This document shows positions 54,542 to 63,002 of a stretch of 64,000 nucleotides of DNA, piece after piece. Position numbers and translations under genes: made by a program. The DNA is from Microterricola viridarii (GTDB taxonomy: Bacteria > Actinomycetota > Actinomycetes > Actinomycetales > Microbacteriaceae). Under the pieces are notes generated by a model. It saw nothing but the letters and a program-made list of their open reading frames with translations, ran no database searches and was not told the DNA's origin. Position 1 is the first letter of the stretch; every line of letters begins with the position of its first letter. The DNA is taken from NCBI RefSeq assembly GCF_001542775.1, contig NZ_CP014145.1, positions 2,604,001 to 2,668,000 of the forward strand. The letters are read 5' to 3'.

Positions 54542-56055
54542 CAGGCCGACATCCTCTCTTGAATCGCGTCCACGGTGATCTGGTCTCCCTCGAGGGTGTG
54601 GGTCAGGCGTCCCTGCCTGACGACGAGCACGCGGTGGCACGAGGCGACGAGCTCTGGGGCGTCATCCGAGATGACGATCACCGCCATGCCCTTGGCCGCC
54701 TGCACGCGCAGGAGCTCGAGAATCTCTTCTTTGGAGCCGATGTCCACTCCGACGGTCGGCCCGTTGAGCATCAGAACCGTTGGCGCCGTGGCCAGCCACT
54801 TCGCGAGCACGACCCGCTGGGCGTTTCCGCCCGAGAGCGTGCGCACGGGCGCTTCGGCATTCGGCGCCTTGATCTTGAGGCCCAGAAAGTACTTCCGGAT
54901 GGTGGCGGCGATTCCCTGCCGGCTGAGCGTTCCCCACCGACTGCGGTGGGAGGGCAGCGACGCGGCGATGATGTTGTCGGCGATCGACTTCTCCAGGAAG
55001 AGCCCCTGGGTCAGACGGTCCTCCGGTACATAACCGATGCCGGCAGCGACGGCGTCGTGGATGGAGCGGATCGAGACCAGCTCGCCGCCGACCCGGATCT
55101 CGCCGGCATCCGCCGGGGAGACGCCGAACAGCGATTCCGCGATCTCGGTGCGGCCAGAGCCGAGCAGGCCCGTGACGCCGAGGATCTCGCCGCGGCGCAG
55201 CTGGAACGACACGTCGCGGAAGGCGCCGGCCAAAGACAGGCGCGATACGTCGAGCGCCAGCGGGGCCTGGGGGTCCAGCTCGCTGACGACCCGAGAGTCG
55301 TCGACTTCGCGGCCCGTCATGTGCAGCGCGATCGAGCGCTGGTCGAACTCGGATGTCAGCCCGCTGACGACCTGTCGACCGGAGCGCATGATGGTGAGTC
55401 GCTGCGAGATGGCCAGCACCTCTTCGAGCTTGTGCGAGACGAACATCAGCGCGACGCCCCGGGCGCGGAGGCGCTCGACAAGGGCGAAAAGCCGGCCGAC
55501 CTCGGTGTGGGTGAGCGCGGTCGTCGGCTCGTCCATGATGATGGCGCGCGCGTCGTTGACGAGCGCGCGGCAGATGGCCGTGAGCTGCTTGTCGGCGACA
55601 GAGAGGCTGCCGACCTTGCGGTCCAGGTCGAGGGTGATGTCGAGCTCGCGCAGGATCGCCTCGGCCTTGGGCCGGACGGCGCTCGGCGTGTAGAGGCGTT
55701 TGCCGCTCGCAACCTCGGCGGTCAGAACGATGTTCTCCGCGACGGTGAGGTTGGGGAAGAGCGAGAAGTCTTGGTAGATGACTTGGATGCCGCCCTGGAT
55801 GGCGGCGTGCGCGTTGATCTGAGCGTGCGAGACGCCATCGATCACGATCTCGCCCGCGTCGGGGCGTTCCGCGCCCGAGATGATCTTGATGAGCGTCGAC
55901 TTTCCGCAGCCGTTCTCTCCCGCGAGGCAGTGCACCTCGCCGGGGATCAGCTCGATGGAAACGTCGGTCAGCGCGGGCACCCCGCCGAAGCTCTTCGAGA
56001 TTCCGCGCGCGGAGACGAAGGGTGCGTGCGGCGGGGACGTGGTCGTGACAGTCAC
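54541..56055 (-). CDS. Sugar ABC transporter ATP-binding protein (RbsA type)
   Basis: 504 aa with two tandem ABC domains. The first has Walker A GENGCGKST at residues 46-54 and Walker B AIIMDEPTTAL. The second has a variant Walker A (GLLGSGRTE) and an intact signature LSGGNAQRVVLAKWL, the usual asymmetry of this family. GTG 56055 is chosen for AAAGG six bases upstream. Powers import of the operon's sugar. Confidence 0.94.
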   Translation of the reverse strand: MTVTTTSPPHAPFVSARGISKSFGGVPALTDVSIELIPGEVHCLAGENGCGKSTLIKIISGAERPDAGEIVIDGVSHAQINAHAAIQGGIQVIYQDFSLFPNLTVAENIVLTAEVASGKRLYTPSAVRPKAEAILRELDITLDLDRKVGSLSVADKQLTAICRALVNDARAIIMDEPTTALTHTEVGRLFALVERLRARGVALMFVSHKLEEVLAISQRLTIMRSGRQVVSGLTSEFDQRSIALHMTGREVDDSRVVSELDPQAPLALDVSRLSLAGAFRDVSFQLRRGEILGVTGLLGSGRTEIAESLFGVSPADAGEIRVGGELVSIRSIHDAVAAGIGYVPEDRLTQGLFLEKSIADNIIAASLPSHRSRWGTLSRQGIAATIRKYFLGLKIKAPNAEAPVRTLSGGNAQRVVLAKWLATAPTVLMLNGPTVGVDIGSKEEILELLRVQAAKGMAVIVISDDAPELVASCHRVLVVRQGRLTHTLEGDQITVDAIQERMSA

Positions 56056-56125
56056 GGAATACCTTTCGAATTCGAGCGTCTGGGCGCGCATCACGTGGAT
56101 GCGCGCCCAGACTGAACTCGGTTGA

Positions 56126-57169
56126 CTAGAAGTCGTACTTAGCGGCGGTCTTCGCGTCGGCGGCCACAGAGGCGGCGCCCACGAAGACGTTGTCGTATCC
56201 GGCCAGCTTCTTCAGCGAGTTGTAGCCCTCAACGCCGAGGTCGGTGCCTTCCTCGATGGTGCCGCCCTCGGCCAGGATCTGCGCGATGGCGAGCTGGGCC
56301 TCACCGGCGAGGGCCGGGTCCCAGAAGAAGATCTTGTCGATGGAGCCGTCGGCCAGGTACTGGTTCGCGACCGAAGGGATGGAGGTTCCCATCACGCAGA
56401 CCTGCTTCTCGAGTCCGGCTTCCTGCACGGCACGGGCGATGCCCGGAACGTCGTTGCCGGCCGAGCCCTGGAACCCGGCGATGTTCGGGTACTTGGCCAG
56501 AACCTCCTTGGCGCGCTCGTAGGCGGTGCCCTGGTCGTCGGTGCTCTCGATGGGGGTCTCGACGCGCGTCATGCCCGGGAAGTTCGCGGTCTGGTTGTCG
56601 TAGGCCGCACCGACCCACTCCATGTGCGTCTGCGCGGTCAGGCCGCCGACGAACTGCACGTACTCGCCCGTGCCGCCCATGCAGTCGGCCAGGTTGTCCA
56701 TGATCTCGGAGCCGTAGGACTCGTTGTCGAAGGCCTCGATGTCGATGTCGACGTTCTCGATGCCGGTCGCCTCGTGCGAGACGACGATGATGCCCTGATC
56801 GCGCGCCTGCTTCAGCACGGTGGAGAGAGCCTCGGGCGAGTTGGGCACAACGGTGATGGCCGTCGGCTTCTGCGCGATGAGGTCCTGAACGATCTGCACC
56901 TGCTTCTCGGGGCTGACATCGTCTGCGCCTTCCTGGCGGGCGTCGATACCGGTGCGCTCGGCGAATGCCGCGACGCCGACAGCCATGCGCTGGAACCAGG
57001 GAATGGTCTGCGCCTTCACGACCGTCACCATGACCATGTCGCTGGCGGATGCGGGGGTGTCGCCGCCGGCGGAGCCGCTCCCGGCCGATCCGACTGAGGT
57101 GCAGCCGGTGAGCGCGAGAGATGCTCCCACGAGAAGTGCTGCGCCCCGGAGGGTGTGCTTGCGATTCAT
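56126..57169 (-). CDS. Sugar ABC transporter substrate-binding lipoprotein (RhaS/LsrB type)
   Basis: 347 aa. Signal peptide with lipobox LTGC; C23 is lipidated. Type I periplasmic-binding fold (AITVVPNSPEALSTVLKQARDQGIIVVSHEATG; FVGGLTAQTHMEWVGAAYD). Closest in style to the RhaS, LsrB and autoinducer-2 group. AAAGGAG lies eight bases before ATG 57169. First gene of the operon; held on the outer face of the membrane. Confidence 0.93.
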   Translation of the reverse strand: MNRKHTLRGAALLVGASLALTGCTSVGSAGSGSAGGDTPASASDMVMVTVVKAQTIPWFQRMAVGVAAFAERTGIDARQEGADDVSPEKQVQIVQDLIAQKPTAITVVPNSPEALSTVLKQARDQGIIVVSHEATGIENVDIDIEAFDNESYGSEIMDNLADCMGGTGEYVQFVGGLTAQTHMEWVGAAYDNQTANFPGMTRVETPIESTDDQGTAYERAKEVLAKYPNIAGFQGSAGNDVPGIARAVQEAGLEKQVCVMGTSIPSVANQYLADGSIDKIFFWDPALAGEAQLAIAQILAEGGTIEEGTDLGVEGYNSLKKLAGYDNVFVGAASVAADAKTAAKYDF

Positions 57170-57550
57170 TCCGTTGACTCCTTTGTGAACGATGCGTGAC
57201 ATGGCCACGCCTGGTGCTGCCGTGGGGGATGTGTGCCTTGAAGGAAGCTATCCCCCATTCGCTCACAATGTCAAGCGATAATGCGCGGATCTTGCGCACT
57301 AGTGCGCAAATGGTTCGCGTAAACGACGCCAAACCCGAGCAACACTGGCATTTGGGTGCGCACTGACGCCGCATTCGCCCGCAATCCGGGGCGCCGGCGG
57401 GTGCAGGCCGGAGGATTCGGATGCCGCGCCACGCCGAAGCGTGCGCACTTTCGCGCAAAAAACTTTGCACTCTGGCCAGTATCGCCACTAGCCTTCAGTG
57501 AGAACAGCCGCGAACGTCGCGGCAAAAACAGCTTCGCGGGAGGTGGATGC
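57170..57550. other. 381-bp divergent promoter region with three GTGCGCAC-type sites
   Basis: No gene seen. It holds a perfect 18-bp palindrome (57292-57309), an 8-bp palindrome GTGCGCAC (57356-57363), and GTGCGCACTTTCGCGC at 57441-57456. A possible DeoR promoter is TTGCAC (57465-57470) with TAGCCT (57489-57494). Confidence 0.6.
57292..57309. promoter_or_regulatory. DeoR operator, perfect 18-bp palindrome
   Basis: TTGCGCACTAGTGCGCAA is a perfect palindrome 122 bp upstream of the binding-protein start. The GTGCGCA core recurs at 57356 and 57441, as expected for a DeoR repressor that binds several sites and loops DNA. Confidence 0.78.
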
Positions 57551-58288
57551 GTGTCACGACAGGCCGAGATTATCGACGTGCTGATGGACTCGGGCTTCCA
57601 GTCGGTGAACAGCCTCGCCTCGCGCTTCGCGGTGACCACATCGACGATTCGGCGCGACCTTGAGCGGCTCGAATCCATGGATCTCGTGCAGCGCACCCAC
57701 GGTGGAGCAATCCCTGTCAAGCAGTCGGACACGCCGCGCCAGTTCAAAGAGGAACTGCACCTGGCCGAGAAAGCCGCCATTGGCCGCGCGATGGCCGAGC
57801 GCATTCTGGAGGGGCAGACGGTGTTGCTCGATGGTGGCACCACCACCCTCGAGGTGGCCCGCCACCTGACCAAGCGCCGCCTGACCGTGGTGACGAACGA
57901 CCTGCGTGTCGCGATGGAGATCGCGCAGCGGCGCTCGGCACACCTGGTGTTCATCGGCGGCGAGCTGCTGCCGGACATCTACACACTGTGGGGGCCGGCC
58001 GCCGTTCAACAGCTGGAGAACCTGCGCGTGGATGTCGCCGTTTTCGGGGCAGACACGATCAGCGTCGATGGGCTCTACAACACGAGCAGCTACGAGGTCG
58101 AGATCAAGCGGGTGATGCGCTCCATCGCGAAAGAGGCCTTCTTCGTGGCGGACAGCTCAAAGTTCGGCCACGAAGCCCTCTTCAAGGTCTTGGACGTCGA
58201 CGATTTCACCGCCGGCATCACCGATGACCTGCTCGACCCGCTCCGCGCATCCCAGTTCCCGATTCCGATCATCCAGGTCGGCGTTTAG
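57551..58288 (+). CDS. DeoR-family transcriptional regulator of the sugar operon
   Basis: 245 aa. N-terminal HTH VNSLASRFAVTTSTIRRDLERLESMDLVQRTHGGAI, then the sugar-phosphate sensor domain (LLDGGTTTLEVARHL; VFGADTISVDGLYNTSSYEVEIKRVM). GTG 57551 has GGGAGGTGG upstream; the frame extends further back without a start signal. Divergent from the ABC/DhaKL operon, so it probably represses it until a phosphorylated sugar intermediate binds. Confidence 0.92.
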   Translation: MSRQAEIIDVLMDSGFQSVNSLASRFAVTTSTIRRDLERLESMDLVQRTHGGAIPVKQSDTPRQFKEELHLAEKAAIGRAMAERILEGQTVLLDGGTTTLEVARHLTKRRLTVVTNDLRVAMEIAQRRSAHLVFIGGELLPDIYTLWGPAAVQQLENLRVDVAVFGADTISVDGLYNTSSYEVEIKRVMRSIAKEAFFVADSSKFGHEALFKVLDVDDFTAGITDDLLDPLRASQFPIPIIQVGV

Positions 58289-58292
58289 CGCC

Positions 58293-59096
58293 TCACGCCT
58301 CGAAGAAGTTGAGCGCGGCCTCCCGGAACACCCGTGAGCCCGGGGCGTTGAAATGGTGCCGGCCGGGCACCTCCAGGAATGAGCCGTTCGGCGCGGCATC
58401 CGCCAACACCTTCGACTGCTCGAAGATGGCGTCATCGCTGCCGGTGGCGAAGAGGATCGGCTGCAGCGGCGGGTGTGCGATGTCGGGGTCGGCGTCGCCG
58501 GATCGCATCCCCTCGGCGAGCGCGACGAGCGCCAGCAGGTCGTTGCCGGCGACACGCTCGGACAGCGCCACATAGTTCTGGGTGGCCGGGTCTTGCACCG
58601 GGGTGCCGTCTTCGGCGAAGGCGCGCACCTGCTCGATCCGCAGCCGGGCGAGCGGAACACCGTCGGGGATGCCGCCGAGCACGGCGCGCTCCACCCGCTC
58701 CGGGTGCACAGCGGCCAGCTGCCAGCCGACGCGGGCGCCGAGCGAATAGCCGGCGTAGAGCACGCTTTCGAGCAGGTAGGTGTCGAGCACGGTGACCAGG
58801 TCGTCGACGAAGCTCTCCATACTGAAGTCCACGGACTCGTGCGGCTTGTCACTGGCCCCGTGGCCGCGCTGGTCGACGCCGAGCACCCGGAACCCGGCGC
58901 GGGTGAGGTCGCGCACCCAGCCGGTGTTCACCCAGTTGTCGCGGCAGCTGGAGGCGAAGCCGTGCACGCACAGCACGGTCGGCGCATCGTCATCGCCCCA
59001 CAGGTAGGTGGCGATGCGGCGTCCGTCGGCGGCCATCACGAACTGCGGCTCGGGCATCTCGGTCAGGGCGGGGAGCACGGGAGTCATGGTTCCCAT
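58293..59096 (-). CDS. Alpha/beta-hydrolase
   Basis: 267 aa. Oxyanion region VLCVHGFASS, nucleophile elbow GYSLGA (Ser), and catalytic His in PGRHHFNAPGS. ATG 59096 has AAGG six bases upstream; ATG 59087 is an alternative. Convergent with deoR, 4 bp between stops. Substrate unknown; the fold includes esterases, epoxide hydrolases and lactonases. Confidence 0.88.
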   Translation of the reverse strand: MGTMTPVLPALTEMPEPQFVMAADGRRIATYLWGDDDAPTVLCVHGFASSCRDNWVNTGWVRDLTRAGFRVLGVDQRGHGASDKPHESVDFSMESFVDDLVTVLDTYLLESVLYAGYSLGARVGWQLAAVHPERVERAVLGGIPDGVPLARLRIEQVRAFAEDGTPVQDPATQNYVALSERVAGNDLLALVALAEGMRSGDADPDIAHPPLQPILFATGSDDAIFEQSKVLADAAPNGSFLEVPGRHHFNAPGSRVFREAALNFFEA

Positions 59097-59141
59097 TCTG
59101 GGCCTTGGAGAAGTCACGCGCTGCGCGGTGGGCCACGCCGC

Positions 59142-59396
59142 TCAGTCGGAAGGCTGACGGGACGCGCGTTCGCCGGCGAGCTCGCCGGTGGAGAAGTCCA
59201 CGACCGAGAAACACGTCGCATCATCCTGCGGATCGGAGACGGCGTACGGCGAGACGGCCGACCCCGAGGGGATCGGGCGCCACGGCCGCGAATCCGCCCG
59301 CGAACGCGTCGCTACGTCGTTGTACAGCTCGTCGTGCAGCACCGCCACATCGGACTCCTGTCGCGCGCGGAGCCCGACCCTCTCATTGCTGATCAT
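59142..59396 (-). pseudogene. Truncated GNAT acetyltransferase fragment
   Basis: 84 aa. MISNERVGLRARQESDVAVLHDELYNDVATRSRADSRPWRP matches the start of a RimJ-like GNAT family, but the reading ends soon after VVDFSTGELAGE. The acetyl-CoA binding motif is absent and no other frame continues it. The remaining tail (RASRQPSD) is not family-like. Probably a gene remnant. Confidence 0.65.
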
Positions 59397-59408
59397 CAGA
59401 ACAGTTGA

Positions 59409-60557
59409 TCACACAGCCGGCGCGAATGCCCCGCCGGCAGCAAATACCTGCTCGACGAACCGCTCGCCGATCATCTGATGCGTGGCGCCGTCTGGGTGCA
59501 GGCCGTCGGGCAACGGGTGCTGCACCGCATCGGCCTCGCCGTACAACGCGGTGCCCTCCAGGAAGTGCAGGTGCGGGTCGTCCGCCCGCCGCTCCATCAC
59601 GGTGTGCAGCTCGCGGCGGATCCTCTCGAGGGTGAGTCGCGTGGCGTCATCCGCGTCGCCCGTTGCGATGAAGCGCATCTGACCGGTGCCGAACGAGGCG
59701 GGGTCAAACGCACCCGGCCCCGGTGTCTTTTCATGGATGCCGCAGAAGATCGGTGAGACGAGGAGGAGCGGGGTGTCGGGGTGGCCGTCTCGAATGGTGT
59801 CGAGGAACCCGTGGATCGCCGGCACGAATGCACGCAGCCGCATCACATCCAGGTTGACGAGATTGATGCCGAGCTTGACGCTGATGAGATCCGCGGGCGT
59901 GTCCCGCATCACTCGGGCCAGGAACGGGTCGGCGAGCGCGCTGCCGCCCAGGCCGAGATTGCGCAGCGAGACCCCGGCGCGGAGCGCGGCGACGGCCGGC
60001 CAGATCTCGGTCGGCGCGGCCGCGTTGGAGCCGTGGCTGATGGAACTACCGTGGTGCAGCCAGACCCGCGCGGGGCTGGCGTCGGCGACGAGCGGGGCAT
60101 CGGAGCGAAGCGTGAGCAGCTCGAGCGTCTCATTGTGCGGCAGCCAGAACTCCACCCGCTTCTCCCCCGCCGGCAGACCGCTGACCCGAGTGATGTGGGC
60201 GGGGCCGGGGTGGAATGCGGTGTCGCCGGTCTGCAGATCCACCTCGACACGATCGCCGCCATTGAGCTCGTCCCGGAGGTGGAGAGCCCCGTCGACGAGC
60301 ACGTCGATCCGGCCGCGCGGGCGCTCGGCGCCGCGATACGCGACCCGCGATGGATGCGTCGTGAGCTCGACGCTCGTTGCCGCGGTGCGAACCACCAGCC
60401 GAACGCCGGAGGGCTGGGCCTCCATCGCGAGTAGCTGGGCATCCGGGAACTGCCGGCGCGCCCAGTCGGGCAGCCGGTGCAGGCGCAGGCCGCGTTCACC
60501 GGGCTCCACCTCCGCAGCGCCGTGAATAAGTGATTCGGTGATGGGCGTGCTGATCAC
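59409..60557 (-). CDS. SGNH/GDSL-type hydrolase
   Basis: 382 aa. An N-terminal beta-sandwich (about residues 35-160) precedes an SGNH domain with the nucleophile in GSSISHGSN and the catalytic Asp-X-X-His in DGLHPDGATH. GTG 60557 has GGAGGAA upstream and overlaps the TetR stop (GTGA). Likely a carbohydrate or lipid esterase. Co-transcribed with its TetR regulator. Confidence 0.87.
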   Translation of the reverse strand: MISTPITESLIHGAAEVEPGERGLRLHRLPDWARRQFPDAQLLAMEAQPSGVRLVVRTAATSVELTTHPSRVAYRGAERPRGRIDVLVDGALHLRDELNGGDRVEVDLQTGDTAFHPGPAHITRVSGLPAGEKRVEFWLPHNETLELLTLRSDAPLVADASPARVWLHHGSSISHGSNAAAPTEIWPAVAALRAGVSLRNLGLGGSALADPFLARVMRDTPADLISVKLGINLVNLDVMRLRAFVPAIHGFLDTIRDGHPDTPLLLVSPIFCGIHEKTPGPGAFDPASFGTGQMRFIATGDADDATRLTLERIRRELHTVMERRADDPHLHFLEGTALYGEADAVQHPLPDGLHPDGATHQMIGERFVEQVFAAGGAFAPAV

Positions 60558-61156
60558 GCGCGTTCCTCCATTTCGGTGGGCCGCACGGTGTGCGTCGCCC
60601 AGGCGCTGAGCGCCACATCGAGTGCGGAAAGTGCCCGCGCCCACGAGGCCTCGGTGTCTTCGTCGCGGTTGCCGAAGGATCCGACCCGCTCCAGCGTGAG
60701 GAAGCCGTTGATCGTGGCGCCGACGAGGCGCGCCGCGTGCACGATCTCGGGTTCCGGCAGCTCATAGCCGCGGATCACGGCCACAAGCTGGGCGCCCATC
60801 CGCTGTGCCGCCGCTGAGGCCATGGTGCCGGGCGATGCCGGGCGCTGCAACGCCGTCCAGCAGCCGGGACGCTGCTCGGCGTACCGTCGATGCGCTTCGC
60901 CGAACCCAATCAGTGCGTCCGTCGCCGATCTCCCGCCGATTGCGGCGGCGACCCTATCGGCGAGCTCATCCAGGGCGATCTCATGAACGCCCTCGATGAC
61001 GGCACCCCGATCGCGTACATGGGAGTACAGGCTGGCCGGTTTCACGCCGAAGTGTCGGGCGAGTTCCGAGATGCTGATGGCGTCGAAGCCATCGCGGTCG
61101 GCGAGTTCGGCGGCTGCAGAGAGCACGACGGGGCGGGTGAGGTTGGCGCGGGGCAT
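60554..61156 (-). CDS. TetR-family transcriptional regulator
   Basis: 200 aa. HTH ISISELARHFGVKPASLYSHVRDRGAVIEG; C-terminal TetR_C-like domain (LVGATINGFLTLERVGSF). It precedes and overlaps the SGNH hydrolase gene by 4 bp, and its own promoter carries a long inverted repeat, indicating autoregulation of the two-gene unit. Confidence 0.9.
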   Translation of the reverse strand: MPRANLTRPVVLSAAAELADRDGFDAISISELARHFGVKPASLYSHVRDRGAVIEGVHEIALDELADRVAAAIGGRSATDALIGFGEAHRRYAEQRPGCWTALQRPASPGTMASAAAQRMGAQLVAVIRGYELPEPEIVHAARLVGATINGFLTLERVGSFGNRDEDTEASWARALSALDVALSAWATHTVRPTEMEERA

Positions 61157-61163
61157 GCAGACA

Positions 61164-61201
61164 TCCTACATGCTTTAGGTTTTTGCCTACTGCATGTAGG
61201 A
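61164..61201. promoter_or_regulatory. TetR operator, long inverted repeat
   Basis: TCCTACATGC (61164-61173) and GCATGTAGGA (61192-61201) are exact inverted copies 18 bp apart, with an inner TAGG/CCTA pair (61176-61179, 61186-61189). It lies just upstream of the TetR start. Confidence 0.75.
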
Positions 61202-61226
61202 AAAGGTGGGCGCCCCACCTACGTTG

Positions 61227-62945
61227 CTACTCGCCCTCTGGCAGCGCCCGCACCGCGTTGCGGTCGGCGACGAGCGTGTCGCGCACGCGGCGGCGCAGGA
61301 TCTTGCCGATCAGGGACTTCGGCAATTCCTCCCAGACCAGGTAGGTGGAGGGTCGCTTGTACTCGGCCAGTTGCTCCTTGACCAGGGCGCGCGCGGCCGC
61401 CTCGTCGAACACGGCCCCGTCCTCGAGGATCAGCGCTGCGGTCACGACCTCGACGCCGCTGCCGCGCGGAACACCGACGACCACCGACTCGACCACGCCG
61501 GGCAGCTGGTTCAGAACCGCCTCCACCTCGCTCGGCGAGACGTTGAAGCCGCCGGTGATGATGATCTCCTTCTTGCGGTCGACGACGGTGACGAAGCCGT
61601 CCTCGTCCTGCATCACGAGGTCTCCGGTGCGCAGCCAGCCGCCCTCCAGCAGGGTGGCAGCGGTGTCATCGGGCCGGTTCCAGTAGCCCTGGAACACCTG
61701 CGGGCCGCTCACCAGCAGTTCGCCGGTCTCGCCGAGGGCGACCTCGACCTCCGGGTTGTTCGGGTCGACCACGCGGATGTCGATGGAGGGGAACGGGATG
61801 CCGATGGTGCCGAGCTTGCGGGTGTCGCTGAACGGGTTCGCCAAGGCGACCGGGCTCGACTCGGTCAGTCCGTAGCCCTCGTTGAGCATGCTGCCGGCGA
61901 GGTCTTCCCAGCGCTTGACCACGGCGGGCGTGAGCGTCATCGCGCCCGAGATCGCGTAGACGACGCCGCTCAGGTCGAGCTTGCCGTCGCGGGCCACCCG
62001 GGCGAGCCGGTCGAACATGGGCGGCACCGCCGGCACGAAGGTCGGCGGGAACCGCTTCGCCGCCTGCGAGACCAGCTCGGGGTCGAACGTCGGGAACAGC
62101 ACGGCGCGCGAGCCGGTCTCGACCGAGTAGATCACCGAGAGCAGCAGACCGAAGGAGTGGAACATCGGCAGCAGACCGTAGATGCTGCCCTCGCCGCGGG
62201 TGAATTCCGGCATCCACGCGGCGCCCTGGCGGGCGTTCGACCAGAGGTTGGCGTGCGTGATCATGGCGCCCTTGGGCGTTCCGGTGGTGCCGGAGGTGTA
62301 CTGCAGGCAGGCGACGTCGGATGCCGCCGGACGCGGGTGGGCGGCGGGCAGTGGCGCGGTGCGCTCCAGGGCGGCGAACGACACGGTTCCGGTGGTGGGG
62401 CCGGTGAGCTTCGCGCGGGATTCGCGCGCCTTCGCCACCGGCAGCCGCAGCGCGAGGCGGGTCATGAACGGCATCGCCCGGGTCACGTCGACCGCGATGA
62501 CGGTGCTGATGCCGAGCTCGGCCGGCAGCGACTGGATGGTGGGGGCGACCTTGTCCCAGCTGACGACAACCTGGGCGCCGTGGTCGCGGAACTGCGTCTC
62601 GAGCTCGTCACGGGTGTAGAGCGGGTTGTGCTCGACGACGATCGCGCCGAGGCGCAGCACCGCGTAGAACGCGATGACGTGCTGCGGGGCGTTCGGCATG
62701 ATCAGGGCGACCCGGTCGCCGGCCTGCACGCCGAGCTTCGACAGCCCGTTCGCGAAGCGCGCGACGCGGTCGGCGAGCTCGCGGTACTTCACCGTCTCGC
62801 CGAAGAAGCTGATGGCGTCGCGGTCGGACCACTGGGCGACGCGCTCGTCGAGCAGGTCGACGAGCGACCCGGTCACGGGCTCGATGTCGACGGGGGTTCC
62901 GGGCGCGTAAAAGCGGTTCCAAGCTCGGGTTTCGTTCAGATTCAC
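61227..62945 (-). CDS. Long-chain fatty-acid-CoA ligase
   Basis: 572 aa adenylate-forming enzyme. AMP-binding P-loop YTSGTTGTPKGA, then GYGLTESSP, GWLRTGDLV and the C-terminal lysine in LIGKILRRRVRD. Activates fatty acids to acyl-CoA for beta-oxidation or lipid synthesis; soluble or membrane-associated. GTG 62945. It lies 57 bp downstream of the CFA synthase gene and is probably co-transcribed with it. Confidence 0.94.
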   Translation of the reverse strand: MNLNETRAWNRFYAPGTPVDIEPVTGSLVDLLDERVAQWSDRDAISFFGETVKYRELADRVARFANGLSKLGVQAGDRVALIMPNAPQHVIAFYAVLRLGAIVVEHNPLYTRDELETQFRDHGAQVVVSWDKVAPTIQSLPAELGISTVIAVDVTRAMPFMTRLALRLPVAKARESRAKLTGPTTGTVSFAALERTAPLPAAHPRPAASDVACLQYTSGTTGTPKGAMITHANLWSNARQGAAWMPEFTRGEGSIYGLLPMFHSFGLLLSVIYSVETGSRAVLFPTFDPELVSQAAKRFPPTFVPAVPPMFDRLARVARDGKLDLSGVVYAISGAMTLTPAVVKRWEDLAGSMLNEGYGLTESSPVALANPFSDTRKLGTIGIPFPSIDIRVVDPNNPEVEVALGETGELLVSGPQVFQGYWNRPDDTAATLLEGGWLRTGDLVMQDEDGFVTVVDRKKEIIITGGFNVSPSEVEAVLNQLPGVVESVVVGVPRGSGVEVVTAALILEDGAVFDEAAARALVKEQLAEYKRPSTYLVWEELPKSLIGKILRRRVRDTLVADRNAVRALPEGE

Positions 62946-63002
62946 GGGGTCCAGCTTACTGAGCCTGAGCGCCGCTCAGCTTCGCCGGCCGCAGTGTTCC
63001 GG

